This document shows, one piece after another, positions 19,511 to 27,748 of a stretch of 64,000 nt of DNA. Origin of the DNA: CAILZL01 sp050181835 (GTDB lineage Bacteria; Pseudomonadota; Gammaproteobacteria; Steroidobacterales; Steroidobacteraceae); NCBI GenBank assembly GCA_050181835.1, contig JBFXCU010000002.1:131299-195298 (forward strand), in the 5' to 3' direction. Under the pieces are notes generated by a model. It worked only from the letters and a program-made list of their open reading frames with translations. It did no database searches and was not told where the DNA came from. The translations under genes were made by a program, and so were the position numbers. Position 1 is the stretch's first letter, and each line of letters begins with the position of its first letter.

Positions 19511-21316
19511 GTGCGCAAGTTACTTGCTGTGTTGTTGTGTTGCCTGCCAATGGTTAGCTATGCGTGGTGGAGTGACGAGTGGAATTTTCGCAAGGAAATC
19601 AATTTTGACTTAAGTGCAACGGGCGCGGATATCACCGGTACGCCCTCCGATGTGCCGGTATTGATTCGCTTGCACTTAGGTAATTTTGGGTATTTCGCGG
19701 ATACTCAGCCGGATGGGTCAGACTTTCGTTTTGTTGCCAGTGATGACAAGACGCCGCTGAAATTTCATATCGAACGCTATGACACAGTCAGTCAACTGGC
19801 ATTCCTGTGGGTGAATGTTCCGCGTCTTTCCGGTGGCCTGACTACAGACAAAATTTATCTTTACTACGGCAATAAAAATGGCGCTACTGCCCCTAAATCT
19901 GCAGAAACCTATGGCGTAGCACAGGTGTTGGTGTATCACTTTGGCGAAGGTGACGCCGCCCTGCTTGATAGCACCGCTTATAACAACAAAGCCGCCAGTT
20001 CGACCGCTGACATCAACCCCGCCTCACTCATCGCAGGTGGTGCCAAGTTTGCCGGTACCCAAGTCATCTCGATTCCAGCCAGTGCCTCGTTACGCTTGCT
20101 ACCGGCGAAAGGCATGACTATGTCAAGTTGGGTGCGCATCGATCAGGCGCAAGCCGACGCCAATGTCGCTGCGCTTGAGGATCAGGGTAAGCACTTCTTG
20201 TTGGGTGTTCGTGGTGAACAGGCTTATGCCCGAGTGACCACTGCTGCAGGTGACATAGAAATAGTACAGCCGAATGCATTGACTACGGGATCATGGCATC
20301 ACCTTGCTGTGGCCGTTAGCGCTGAAACTATGCTGTTATATGTCGATGGCAAGGAAGTTAATAACGCTGCAGTGCGCGCGGTGGAAATTGCCGGTACGCT
20401 AAGTCTGGGTAACAGCGCTGCTGGCAGCAATGGCTTAGTGGGTGAGATGGATGAAGTGCAAGTAGCGGGGGTTGCTCGCACTTCTGAATGGCTCAAAGCA
20501 TCGGCGATGGCGCAGGGTCAAGAATCCATTCTGACCATGTATGGTGCTGATGCGCAGAAAGAAGCAGGGCACCCCAATTACTTCGCCTCGACAATGAAAA
20601 ATGTTACCACCGATGGATGGGTAGTCATCATTATTCTGGCCATCATGTTTGTCATCGCCATGATGATCATGGTTGGCAAAGCTATTTATCTCAGCCGTGT
20701 GCAAAAGGCCAATGCCGCCTTCGTGAAGGAATTTGAAAAGCTGCGTGGTGACCCCACGGCGCTGGACAAGAATGAAGACGTGGATGGTGATGATGCGTTG
20801 AAAGAGTCTGCGTTCATGCCGCACCTTGGTGAGGAAAAAGATCAGTTCAAATACTCAACTATTTATCGTCTATATCACCATGGCGTACAAGAGATGACCG
20901 GTCGGGTTGGCTTGCGGTCAGCCGGTGCGCGTGCCGCCAAGAATTTGTCGCCGCAGGCGATAGCGGCCATCCATGCCGCGATGGACGCTACGCAAGTACG
21001 CATGACTCAGCGCCTGCAGTCGCAAATGGTGCTGCTCACCATTGCCATCGCTGGTGGCCCATTCCTAGGTCTGCTGGGAACGGTAGTCGGTGTGATGATT
21101 ACCTTTGCTGCCATTGCGGCCAGTGGTGATGTCAACGTAAACGCCATTGCACCGGGTATCGCTGCCGCATTGGCGGCAACAGTAGCCGGTCTGGCCGTGG
21201 CGATTCCAGCATTGTTCGGCTACAACTGGCTCAACACCCGCATCAAGGAAGTGAATGCCGATATGCGGGTATTTGTTGATGAGTTTGTTACGCGCATAGC
21301 CGAGTACTACAGCTAA
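19511..21316 (+). CDS. exbB: DUF2341-LamG-ExbB fusion, energy-coupling proton channel subunit
   Basis: Inner-membrane protein of 601 aa joining an exported sensor-like part to an ExbB/TolQ proton-channel domain. The GTG at 19511 is preferred over the TTG at 19493 because GAGGGAG lies about 7 bp upstream and a compact signal peptide results. DUF2341-like sequence (about residues 45-125) and a LamG/concanavalin-like domain (about 140-335) would lie in the periplasm. The first channel helix is at about 368-390, followed by a cytoplasmic segment. TM2 and TM3 (about 504-530 and 550-575) contain the conserved G-x-x-G-T-V-x-G and A-A-L-A-A-T-V-A-G-L motifs. ExbB is normally about 240 aa, so the large N-terminal extension is the notable feature. 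exbD and tonB follow. Confidence 0.9.
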   Translation: MRKLLAVLLCCLPMVSYAWWSDEWNFRKEINFDLSATGADITGTPSDVPVLIRLHLGNFGYFADTQPDGSDFRFVASDDKTPLKFHIERYDTVSQLAFLWVNVPRLSGGLTTDKIYLYYGNKNGATAPKSAETYGVAQVLVYHFGEGDAALLDSTAYNNKAASSTADINPASLIAGGAKFAGTQVISIPASASLRLLPAKGMTMSSWVRIDQAQADANVAALEDQGKHFLLGVRGEQAYARVTTAAGDIEIVQPNALTTGSWHHLAVAVSAETMLLYVDGKEVNNAAVRAVEIAGTLSLGNSAAGSNGLVGEMDEVQVAGVARTSEWLKASAMAQGQESILTMYGADAQKEAGHPNYFASTMKNVTTDGWVVIIILAIMFVIAMMIMVGKAIYLSRVQKANAAFVKEFEKLRGDPTALDKNEDVDGDDALKESAFMPHLGEEKDQFKYSTIYRLYHHGVQEMTGRVGLRSAGARAAKNLSPQAIAAIHAAMDATQVRMTQRLQSQMVLLTIAIAGGPFLGLLGTVVGVMITFAAIAASGDVNVNAIAPGIAAALAATVAGLAVAIPALFGYNWLNTRIKEVNADMRVFVDEFVTRIAEYYS

Positions 21317-21328
21317 ACGCTCACTGTT

Positions 21329-21360
21329 GGCTCACTTTCCCTATGACCAGTGAGCCTTTT
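21329..21360 (+). terminator. Hairpin plus TTTT between exbB-type and exbD genes
   Basis: GGCTCACT (21329-21336) pairs with AGTGAGCC (21349-21356) around a 12-nt loop and is followed by TTTT. Its position inside an evident operon suggests partial termination or a 3'-end stabiliser rather than a full stop. This could lower ExbD and TonB relative to ExbB. Confidence 0.55.
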
Positions 21361-21391
21361 AACCTGCAAAACAGACTCTTGAGGATTGACT

Positions 21392-21799
21392 ATGTCCGCT
21401 TCTGGTGAAGAACAAGACGTATACGATGATATCAACATCACGCCGATGTTGGATCTGGCCTATGTGCTATTGGTGATTTTCATCATCATGACCACTGCAT
21501 CGGTGCAGGGCATCAAGGTAAATCTGCCTAAAGCCAGTAATACCCCGGCATTGGCCAAGCCCAAGACTAAGGCAATTTCAATCACCGCTGATGGCACGGT
21601 ATATCTCGATACTTATCCAGTCACGTTGCCAGAGCTGGAAAAGCTTCTACGCCAATACAAGGCGCAGGATCCAGAGCTGCCGGTAATCATCAAAGCAGAC
21701 TCAACGATTCAGTACCAGAAAGTTGTTGATGTGCTGGATATGGTGGGACGGCTCGAGATCACCCAGTTGGGACTGGTTACCCAACGCATCGTTAAGTGA
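21392..21799 (+). CDS. exbD: ExbD biopolymer transport protein
   Basis: Inner-membrane partner of the ExbB channel, 135 aa, which helps convert proton flow into TonB motion. The ATG at 21392 follows GAGG by about 7 bp. The N-terminus carries the family signature DINITPMLDLAYVLLVIF, in which the transmembrane aspartate of LDLAYV is the proton-path residue. One membrane helix is followed by a periplasmic domain ending in LVTQRIVK. Length and order (exbB, exbD, tonB) are standard. The stop lies 13 bp before the GTG start of tonB. Confidence 0.93.
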   Translation: MSASGEEQDVYDDINITPMLDLAYVLLVIFIIMTTASVQGIKVNLPKASNTPALAKPKTKAISITADGTVYLDTYPVTLPELEKLLRQYKAQDPELPVIIKADSTIQYQKVVDVLDMVGRLEITQLGLVTQRIVK

Positions 21800-21812
21800 T
21801 GGTAAGTGCATT

Positions 21813-22454
21813 GTGAGTAAGTCCTGGCAGCGCCATGTTCCACTTGTTGCTGGCACCTTGATTGTTGTGCTGGTGGCGAGCCTGCTGATCTGGTTTGTGC
21901 GCAACATGCTCAACAGCAAACCGGTCGGCCCGACACGTGCGGTTGAACAGAAGATCACCATGATTAGACCGCCACCGCCACCCGAAACGCCACCACCACC
22001 GCCACCAGAAGAGAAAATTGAAGAACCGTTGGAGCAGTCGGAGCCAGAACAAGCGCCACAGCAAGCCGATGCTTCTCCCGCCGAACAGTTGGGTCTAGAT
22101 GCAGATGGTGCAGCTGGAGCAGATGGATTTGGATTGGCGGCGCGAAAAGGTGGTCGAGATCTAGTGGGTACAGGAACAGGCGCTTTCGTCTGGTACACCA
22201 GTTTACTGAAGGACAGCATCCAACAAGCGCTGTCGGATGATGAGAAGGTTCGTAAAGGTACTTATCAAGTCAATGTGCGGGTATGGCTTGCCGCAGATGG
22301 TCGTGTCGAACGCATCAAGCTGACTAGCACATCAGGTAATCTCGACCTCGATAGCGCCATTGAAAACGCGTTAGCGAGATTGGGGAAGGTGCGCGAAGTA
22401 CCTCCGCTGGAAATGCCTCAGCCGATTACGTTGCGTATCGTTTCGCGTGGTTGA
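21813..22454 (+). CDS. tonB: TonB-family energy transducer
   Basis: Inner-membrane-anchored periplasmic protein of 213 aa that would transmit ExbB/ExbD energy to an outer-membrane partner. The GTG at 21813 opens MSKSWQRHVPL, followed by one membrane helix (about residues 11-32). A proline-rich stretch (IRPPPPPETPPPPPPEE) and a Glu/Gln/Ala spacer precede a C-terminal TonB-like fold of about 85 residues (GTYQVNVRVWLAADGRVERI, then a conserved L-D-x-A-I-E-N-A-L helix). The frame is open back to 21723, but that part overlaps exbD. No TonB-dependent receptor is encoded nearby; the next gene is a porin. Confidence 0.9.
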   Translation: MSKSWQRHVPLVAGTLIVVLVASLLIWFVRNMLNSKPVGPTRAVEQKITMIRPPPPPETPPPPPPEEKIEEPLEQSEPEQAPQQADASPAEQLGLDADGAAGADGFGLAARKGGRDLVGTGTGAFVWYTSLLKDSIQQALSDDEKVRKGTYQVNVRVWLAADGRVERIKLTSTSGNLDLDSAIENALARLGKVREVPPLEMPQPITLRIVSRG

Positions 22455-22521
22455 TGTAATACAGCGGTAATCGTGTTGTGTTCAAGTGTTGAATTATATT
22501 AGTTAGAACTGGATCGATAGC

Positions 22522-24222
22522 ATGCAATCAAATTTCACCCTGAAGCTGACAACGCTGGCTGTCATGATTGGATTTAGTCTGTCTGCACAGGCGCAAACGG
22601 CCAATCAACAAACAGTCAATGAGTTGCGTAACACGCTAGTCAGTGTGATGGAAGCGCTGGTACAAAAAGGATTGATTACACGCGAACAAGCCGCGCAAAT
22701 TGTCAGCAATGCTCAGGCGGATGCAGAGAAGGTGGCTAAAGAAAATGCCGCGCAGGAGGCCGCTGAAAAAAACGCCATTGTCGTTACTCGCATACCGGAA
22801 TCCATTAAGCAGGACATTGCCAAACAAGTTGGTGCAGAGTTGCGCCCTTTGGTGAAACAGGATGTACTTGATGATGCGCAAGCTAAAAAATGGGGCGTAC
22901 CGGGAGCAATGCCGGAATGGCTGTCGCGAATTAAATTATCTGGTGATATCCGTGTCCGTGTTCAGAATGATAGTTTCGCCGCAGCGAATATTGCCAACAC
23001 TTACCTCAATTACTCGGCAATCAACACTGCAGGTGGCGTTACTAAAGCTGGTGAAGGGGCGTTCCTCAATGTCACTGAAGATCGTTTGCGAGAACGGCTC
23101 CGTCTGCGGCTGGCGCTTGATGCTAAGTTAACCGACGGAATTTCCGCACGAGTGCGACTGGCGACTGGCAGCTTGTCAGACCCGGTGTCGCCTAATCAAA
23201 CGTTGGGTCAGTCTGGTAATCGATATCAGTTCGCGGTAGATCAGGCGTACTTGCACTATGAACTGATGGGCAGTAGCGAAGTGCCATGGCTTACCTCATC
23301 GGTTGGCCGTCTGCCTAGCCCCTGGCTGTCGACTGATCTGGTGTGGGATCCCGATTTTCAGTTTGAGGGTGTGGCAACCACATGGCGCTACATTAGCGAG
23401 AAGAATAGTACGCAGCCGCACAACCTGTTTATGACGTTAGGTGCTTTTCCGTTGCAAGAGTTTGAGCTTTCGCCCAAAGACAAGTGGTTGTATGGCGCGC
23501 AGTTGGGCGCGGATTTGCCGTGGGACGGCGGTGGTCGATTGCAACTCGCTGGTGCCTATTACTACTATGACAACATCACTGGGCAGAAAAACGCCGTCGA
23601 TAGTGCTTTGTTGAATTACACCGCGCCGCAATTCATGCAAAAGGGCAATACGGTATTTGATATTCTGAACGACACAAGTACCGACACGTATTTGTATGCG
23701 TTAGCCGGCAAGTACCACTTGGTGGACGCGATCGCTACGCTGGACCTTCCGGTGCTGGGTCACCAAGTTTCGCTAACGGCGGACTATGTGAAAAATCTTG
23801 GATTCAAGCAGCAAGATGTACTGAAGCAATTTGGATATAGCGCGTTAATAGCGGCACCAGAAAGTAGTCGGTTGTTTTTTGATGCGCGTACAGCTGGTTG
23901 GCAAGTGCAATTGGCTGTTGGTACTAGGCAAACCGGAAAAAAGGGTAACTGGCGTAGCGAGATTGGCTACAAATATCTTGAGCGTGACGCTGTTCTTGAT
24001 GCGTTTACCGACTCTGATTTTCATTTGGGTGGTACTGGCGCCAAGGGCTATACGCTGCGTAGCGATTGGTGGTTCAAGAATAATAATTGGCTCAGTGTCA
24101 AATATTTCAGTAGCGATGAAATTAGTCGTACTGCGGTGTCAAGCAGCGGCAGCACAAATTATGTCAGCACTGCCCCATTTGCAGTTGATACGGTAATGCT
24201 GGATATCAATGGTCAATTTTAA
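22522..24222 (+). CDS. Putative porin with periplasmic coiled-coil N-terminus
   Basis: Outer-membrane protein of 566 aa resembling the Porin_5 family. A signal peptide ends in SAQAQ at about residue 25. Residues 30-120 are helical and charged (TVNELRNTLVSVMEALVQK, then a long Ala/Glu/Lys helix) and probably lie in the periplasm. From about 135 (RIKLSGDIRVRVQND) the chain alternates as amphipathic strands to a terminal Phe (LDINGQF), as expected for a beta-barrel. It sits in the exbB-exbD-tonB operon. The N-terminal helix would be well placed to meet TonB, but that is inference. The substrate is unknown. Confidence 0.82.
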   Translation: MQSNFTLKLTTLAVMIGFSLSAQAQTANQQTVNELRNTLVSVMEALVQKGLITREQAAQIVSNAQADAEKVAKENAAQEAAEKNAIVVTRIPESIKQDIAKQVGAELRPLVKQDVLDDAQAKKWGVPGAMPEWLSRIKLSGDIRVRVQNDSFAAANIANTYLNYSAINTAGGVTKAGEGAFLNVTEDRLRERLRLRLALDAKLTDGISARVRLATGSLSDPVSPNQTLGQSGNRYQFAVDQAYLHYELMGSSEVPWLTSSVGRLPSPWLSTDLVWDPDFQFEGVATTWRYISEKNSTQPHNLFMTLGAFPLQEFELSPKDKWLYGAQLGADLPWDGGGRLQLAGAYYYYDNITGQKNAVDSALLNYTAPQFMQKGNTVFDILNDTSTDTYLYALAGKYHLVDAIATLDLPVLGHQVSLTADYVKNLGFKQQDVLKQFGYSALIAAPESSRLFFDARTAGWQVQLAVGTRQTGKKGNWRSEIGYKYLERDAVLDAFTDSDFHLGGTGAKGYTLRSDWWFKNNNWLSVKYFSSDEISRTAVSSSGSTNYVSTAPFAVDTVMLDINGQF

Positions 24223-24263
24223 TGATTGCAACTAACCATAGGTAATGTAATTGGATAGCGGTT

Positions 24264-24914
24264 GTGAAAGTAATGTGTAAAAAAAAGCTAGTTATGAGCG
24301 TATTGTTGTGCCTGTCTGTCAATAGCATCGTTTCTGCACAAGTTGAGCGTAGTGGTAATGATACGACGCGTATTGTGCAGCAATTACAGCAGGTCACTGC
24401 CGAAAAAGGAAAATTGCAACAAGACAATGATGCGCTTAAGAAGGAGCTGGATACGTTGAAGTCGAACTCTGCGCAGCCATCTGCAGAGCAAATCAAGCTA
24501 CAACAGCGACTTCGCGAATTAGAGATGGCTAATAGCAGGTCGCAAGAAAAAGTCAGTAATAGCGACGAACAGTTGGAAAAAACGCGGACGCAAATGACTG
24601 AGCTTATTGGTAAGTATCGCGAGTTGGCGCAGAGCCTAAAAGACGTAGAGACAGAGCGTGACGGTCTGCGGGCCAGTGAAGTAGCTAAGCAGCGTGAATT
24701 GACGACCTGTGTTGACAGGAACGCACAGATGTACCTGCTTGGTAATGAGTTGTTGGATCAGATGGATGTACAAAGCGTATGGTCGGCCGTAAAAAGCAAA
24801 GAGCCGTTCACGCAGCTAAGCAGGACGCATCTAGAGAATTTGATTGACGATTACCGCTACCGGGTTAATGAATTGAAGCTGGAAATCAAAGCCGCTTCGA
24901 CACCAACACCCTAG
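24264..24914 (+). CDS. Secreted coiled-coil protein of the TonB operon
   Basis: Protein of 216 aa with a signal peptide (ending near VSAQ) and a long heptad-like coiled coil from about residue 30 to 140 (Gln/Glu/Lys/Leu rich). A short C-terminal globular part contains one cysteine (TTCVDRNAQM) and a helical end. The GTG at 24264 or the ATG at 24273 could start it. It lies 41 bp after the porin gene in the same direction, so it is probably co-transcribed. It may bridge the periplasm between the porin and the TonB complex, but there is no family assignment. It contains no enzymatic motif. Confidence 0.7.
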   Translation: MKVMCKKKLVMSVLLCLSVNSIVSAQVERSGNDTTRIVQQLQQVTAEKGKLQQDNDALKKELDTLKSNSAQPSAEQIKLQQRLRELEMANSRSQEKVSNSDEQLEKTRTQMTELIGKYRELAQSLKDVETERDGLRASEVAKQRELTTCVDRNAQMYLLGNELLDQMDVQSVWSAVKSKEPFTQLSRTHLENLIDDYRYRVNELKLEIKAASTPTP

Positions 24915-24935
24915 TAATAGGTAGATCACGCAGGT

Positions 24936-25199
24936 ATGGAGTGGTTCATGTCAGAGTCGATGGAGGGAATATATGTCAGTAAGCGTGCGCTGAATCGGCT
25001 TGCAGATATGCATCACAAGCTATTCCAAGAGGTGAAAATACTATCCGGGCAACATTCGCGGTTGATGGGGGCGCTGATGGCTTGCGATGCGAGTACACAA
25101 CGGACGATGATTATTGAGTATCGGGATCAGCTGCATGCAGTTCATTCAGTACTGAGTCGATTGTGTGTGGCGATAGAACGTCATGAGCAAGCATTTTAG
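24936..25199 (+). CDS. Small helical hypothetical protein
   Basis: Protein of up to 87 aa, mostly alpha-helical, with no signal peptide and no recognised family. The ATG at 24951 (GGAG about 9 bp upstream, giving MSESMEGIYV) is an alternative start to 24936. It follows the coiled-coil gene by 21 bp with the same orientation, which is the main reason to accept it. It is the last gene of this operon. Confidence 0.5.
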   Translation: MEWFMSESMEGIYVSKRALNRLADMHHKLFQEVKILSGQHSRLMGALMACDASTQRTMIIEYRDQLHAVHSVLSRLCVAIERHEQAF

Positions 25200-25514
25200 C
25201 CAAGGCTACCTACGTATAGCAACGCTATTAATCCTGTTTGTGTGGCGTTGCAAAGAATAAATGAGGAGTAAATACTTGCGTCTTGAAAGTAGCAAGCCTG
25301 CGGGTCAACCTCGGTAATAAATTAAAAACAATCGGTTAGTATCACGTTCATCATACATTCGTAACCTGATTGCTAAAGCGGCGACACACGAGCAATAAAA
25401 CAGTTATTAAATTAATTCCTATGTAATAGTGAGCGTCAAATATCCGTTGGTCGGATAGCTCTCACTTTACGCTTCCGTTGCTTCCGCGCTTGCTTATATA
25501 TAGGGGATTTCAAG
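25200..25514. other. Gene-free promoter region of a VPLPA-CTERM gene
   Basis: No coding capacity is recognised. A weak relative of the recurrent element, TTCATCATACATTCG, occurs near 25347-25361, but no full TGTCAT site is present. An AGGGGA Shine-Dalgarno precedes the next ATG. Confidence 0.45.
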
Positions 25515-26189
25515 ATGTTGCTCTTTTCCTCAACATTGAAGTCGTCACCGCTGGTTGTTATAGCTGCTTTAACGTTCTCGTCGGCTGCATTGTCCGCACC
25601 GCTGAATCTTAACTACACTGCTACGTCGCCAGACGGCACTTCGATTACCAATACTGTCGTAAATTCGACGATAAATATCCCTGCTGCTAACTCAGTCTCC
25701 ACTTACACGAACACCTACGGAAGTTTAGCGTACACCCTTCCAGGATCAATCAGTGCCAGTAATCCAACTGGCTCTGAGTTCTATGATGACTATGTATTTA
25801 CTATTGATGCCTCAAGCCTGAGTTCAATTACGGCCACTATTGATCTTGGCAGTGTGTTTGACATTAATAATTTGAATGTACGATTGTTTTCCTGGAACGG
25901 TAACGCCGAGTCAAACTCGACGCCAACCGTAACGATCGGTGCTCCAGTAGGAGGGGTGCTGCAAGCATGGACCTATGCGACCGGTACCGGTGACGTGGCC
26001 GTCATTAACCAGACGAACGTAACTGCTGGCACCTATGTGCTGCAGGTTCGCGGCAACACGGATGGTAGCAATGGCGGTACTTATGTCGGCCAGCTTCAAG
26101 TAACTCCCGTGCCATTACCTGCTGCACTGCCACTGTTGCTCTCCGGTTTGGGGTTACTTGGCTTGATGGGCAAGCGTCGCGCCGCTTGA
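25515..26189 (+). CDS. VPLPA-CTERM sorting domain protein
   Basis: Secreted protein of 224 aa. A signal peptide ends near ALSA (residue 28). The middle is a Thr/Ser/Asn-rich beta-sandwich-like domain with no catalytic motif. It resembles the jellyroll domains common in exosortase targets, in which a D-D-Y-x-F strand precedes repeated beta strands. The C-terminus is a near-perfect recognition tail: VPLPAALPLLLSGLG, a hydrophobic helix and a basic end GKRRAA. Predicted fate is export and cleavage by the exosortase at 49133. It has its own promoter region and is closed by an intrinsic terminator. Confidence 0.9.
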   Translation: MLLFSSTLKSSPLVVIAALTFSSAALSAPLNLNYTATSPDGTSITNTVVNSTINIPAANSVSTYTNTYGSLAYTLPGSISASNPTGSEFYDDYVFTIDASSLSSITATIDLGSVFDINNLNVRLFSWNGNAESNSTPTVTIGAPVGGVLQAWTYATGTGDVAVINQTNVTAGTYVLQVRGNTDGSNGGTYVGQLQVTPVPLPAALPLLLSGLGLLGLMGKRRAA

Positions 26190-26212
26190 ATTCTTAGTTA
26201 GTCCGATTAAGC

Positions 26213-26243
26213 AGCCCCACGGTCCATGACCGTGGGGCTTTTT
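26213..26243 (+). terminator. Intrinsic terminator
   Basis: AGCCCCACGGTC (26213-26224) pairs with GACCGTGGGGCT (26228-26239) around a 3-nt loop and runs into a T-tract. It terminates the VPLPA-CTERM transcript. Confidence 0.92.
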
Positions 26244-26594
26244 CATTACGAAACATTCGTTGCTAGCTGGCAAACTGGCTAAACCATTTCTCAGTCATGT
26301 CATACATTTGACATCTGCACTAGCTATCGTGCCTGACATTGCCAATACGCCCCGTATTGATTTTTTCTATTTTTAAATTACTCAGCCATGCGTGGCTGTC
26401 TTTCGTACTGCACTCAGTATCTGCGTATTACATAGTGCTACGCCGTTCCGCATGCACCACTAGTTTGTCGCACATTTGTTTGGGTTATGGTGGACAGACG
26501 TCATTGATTCGCCACATAGCTGAAATACTTTGGTTCTATCTTAGTCCCACAATGAGAAGCGCATCACAGAGTTCGTGCTGCGCAGGGGACACAG
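26244..26594. other. Upstream region of the ribbon-helix-helix gene
   Basis: No gene is supported here; the open frame at 26339-26746 mostly overlaps the regulator gene in another frame. The TGTCA/TGACA palindrome listed separately lies in it. The leader of the regulator is about 280 bp long. Confidence 0.45.
26298..26313 (+). promoter_or_regulatory. TGTCA-N6-TGACA palindrome
   Basis: TGTCA (26298-26302) and TGACA (26309-26313) form an exact inverted repeat with TACATT between. It stands about 280 bp ahead of the ribbon-helix-helix gene and is the clearest short palindrome of the recurrent TGTCAT family. It would fit a dimeric regulator, possibly the adjacent gene's own product. Confidence 0.5.
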
Positions 26595-27131
26595 ATGAGC
26601 GCAAGAAAACAGGCAATTTCGGTGCGAATTGGCGAGGCAGATCTGGGCAATTTGCGTCGTCTTGCCAGGCGTCTGGGAGTCCGGGATTCCGATGTCATTC
26701 GGGTGGCGATCAAGTCGCTGCTGGCAAAATGGTCGCCACTGCATGACGTATCGGTTAAGGGCAAAAACTTAGTGCCCGTGTTCTTAGAGAATGGCAGCGA
26801 GTTGTTCCGTCATTTCGAACTGGATACACCGCGGCTGGATAGCATCATTAACGGTGGTGCTGAGGATGAAGGCCGGGTGGAAATGGAAGATATTCAATTG
26901 ATTGCCATGAGTGGTATTCAGCGTTCGTACCTGCGTTGGCGATTGGATCAGGTTGGCAGTCACGGTAGCGACCAAGGCAATGGATATGCGCATGGCGGCA
27001 GCCACTTCAATGGCGCTAGTAGGCAAGTAGATGGTAATGGCGACGGCGGTGAGTCGGTTGAGCAGAACTTACGTCAATACTTATATGAAAAATATGTTCA
27101 TGTCAGATCAGATCCTTCTGCTGTGAAGTAA
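26595..27131 (+). CDS. Ribbon-helix-helix DNA-binding regulator
   Basis: Predicted transcription factor of 178 aa. Residues 5-45 (ISVRIGEADLGNLRRLARRL, then RDSDVIRVAIKSLL) have the beta-strand plus two-helix pattern of the CopG/MetJ ribbon-helix-helix fold, which binds DNA as dimers on short palindromes. The rest is a helical effector-like region and a Gly/His/Asn-rich flexible segment (about 125-155), with no known domain. Ordinary CopG proteins are 45-90 aa, so most of this one is unexplained. It is followed within 40 bp by a VPLPA-CTERM gene and then the EPS export genes, which suggests local control of matrix production. Confidence 0.72.
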   Translation: MSARKQAISVRIGEADLGNLRRLARRLGVRDSDVIRVAIKSLLAKWSPLHDVSVKGKNLVPVFLENGSELFRHFELDTPRLDSIINGGAEDEGRVEMEDIQLIAMSGIQRSYLRWRLDQVGSHGSDQGNGYAHGGSHFNGASRQVDGNGDGGESVEQNLRQYLYEKYVHVRSDPSAVK

Positions 27132-27169
27132 CTGTCAATTAATTGCCACGAGAGATAAGGAGTAGAACC

Positions 27170-27676
27170 ATGATCATGAATAGTAAAAGTCGTTCACATA
27201 TTGGGGTTATTGCGGCGTTGATTATCGGCAGCATGTCCACTGCACAGGCGGAAACAGTAACTACCGAGTTGTTTCATTCCACCACGTTAGTAACCGCAAG
27301 TAGTTTAAATGGCACCGAGTTGTCACTGGCAATGCCAGGTACGTTGACCTTTAAGCTCGAGGATCTTAAGTGGCCAGGCTTGCTCGACACGCTGAGCTTT
27401 GTCCTGACTGATAACACCAGTGTGCTAAAAACCTATAAGTTTGATGTCGGCTCCACATCGGGTAGCTGGACTTATAACGTGACTTCTCCGCAGACGCTAT
27501 ATGCCGCGGTATTTGCGAAGCCAGCCACGACATCGCAAGCGGGTATGTATTACGCGAATATCAGCTATGAAACGGCTGCATCGCCTGTACCGCTGCCGGC
27601 GGCACTGTGGCTATTGATCTCCGGTCTTGGTGGGTTGATTGCATTTAGACCGAAGCTACAACTGTCACAAACTTGA
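27170..27676 (+). CDS. VPLPA-CTERM sorting domain protein
   Basis: Secreted protein of 168 aa. The ATG at 27170 is chosen because AAGGAG lies about 7 bp upstream; the TTG at 27143 would only lengthen the leader. A signal peptide ends in AQA (about residue 26). A single small beta-rich domain follows. The tail begins VPLPAALWLLISGLGG and continues into a short hydrophobic stretch, but its end (FRPKLQLSQT) is longer and less basic than usual. It probably shares a transcript with the ribbon-helix-helix regulator upstream and precedes the EPS export genes by 72 bp. A link to the EPS matrix is inferred from position. Confidence 0.85.
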   Translation: MIMNSKSRSHIGVIAALIIGSMSTAQAETVTTELFHSTTLVTASSLNGTELSLAMPGTLTFKLEDLKWPGLLDTLSFVLTDNTSVLKTYKFDVGSTSGSWTYNVTSPQTLYAAVFAKPATTSQAGMYYANISYETAASPVPLPAALWLLISGLGGLIAFRPKLQLSQT

Positions 27677-27748
27677 GTTTTACTATCCAGAGATTTGTCG
27701 CCCACAACAATTAAGTGGTTGTGGCATTGTTAAATAAGTGAAATACAT

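Noticed and set aside
21990..22015. CCACCG-rich run in tonB as a DNA repeat element
   Set aside because: It is the codon pattern of the proline-rich TonB linker.
26339..26746. 135-codon frame overlapping the ribbon-helix-helix gene
   Set aside because: Its second half is a frame shadow of the regulator, and the first part has no recognised features.
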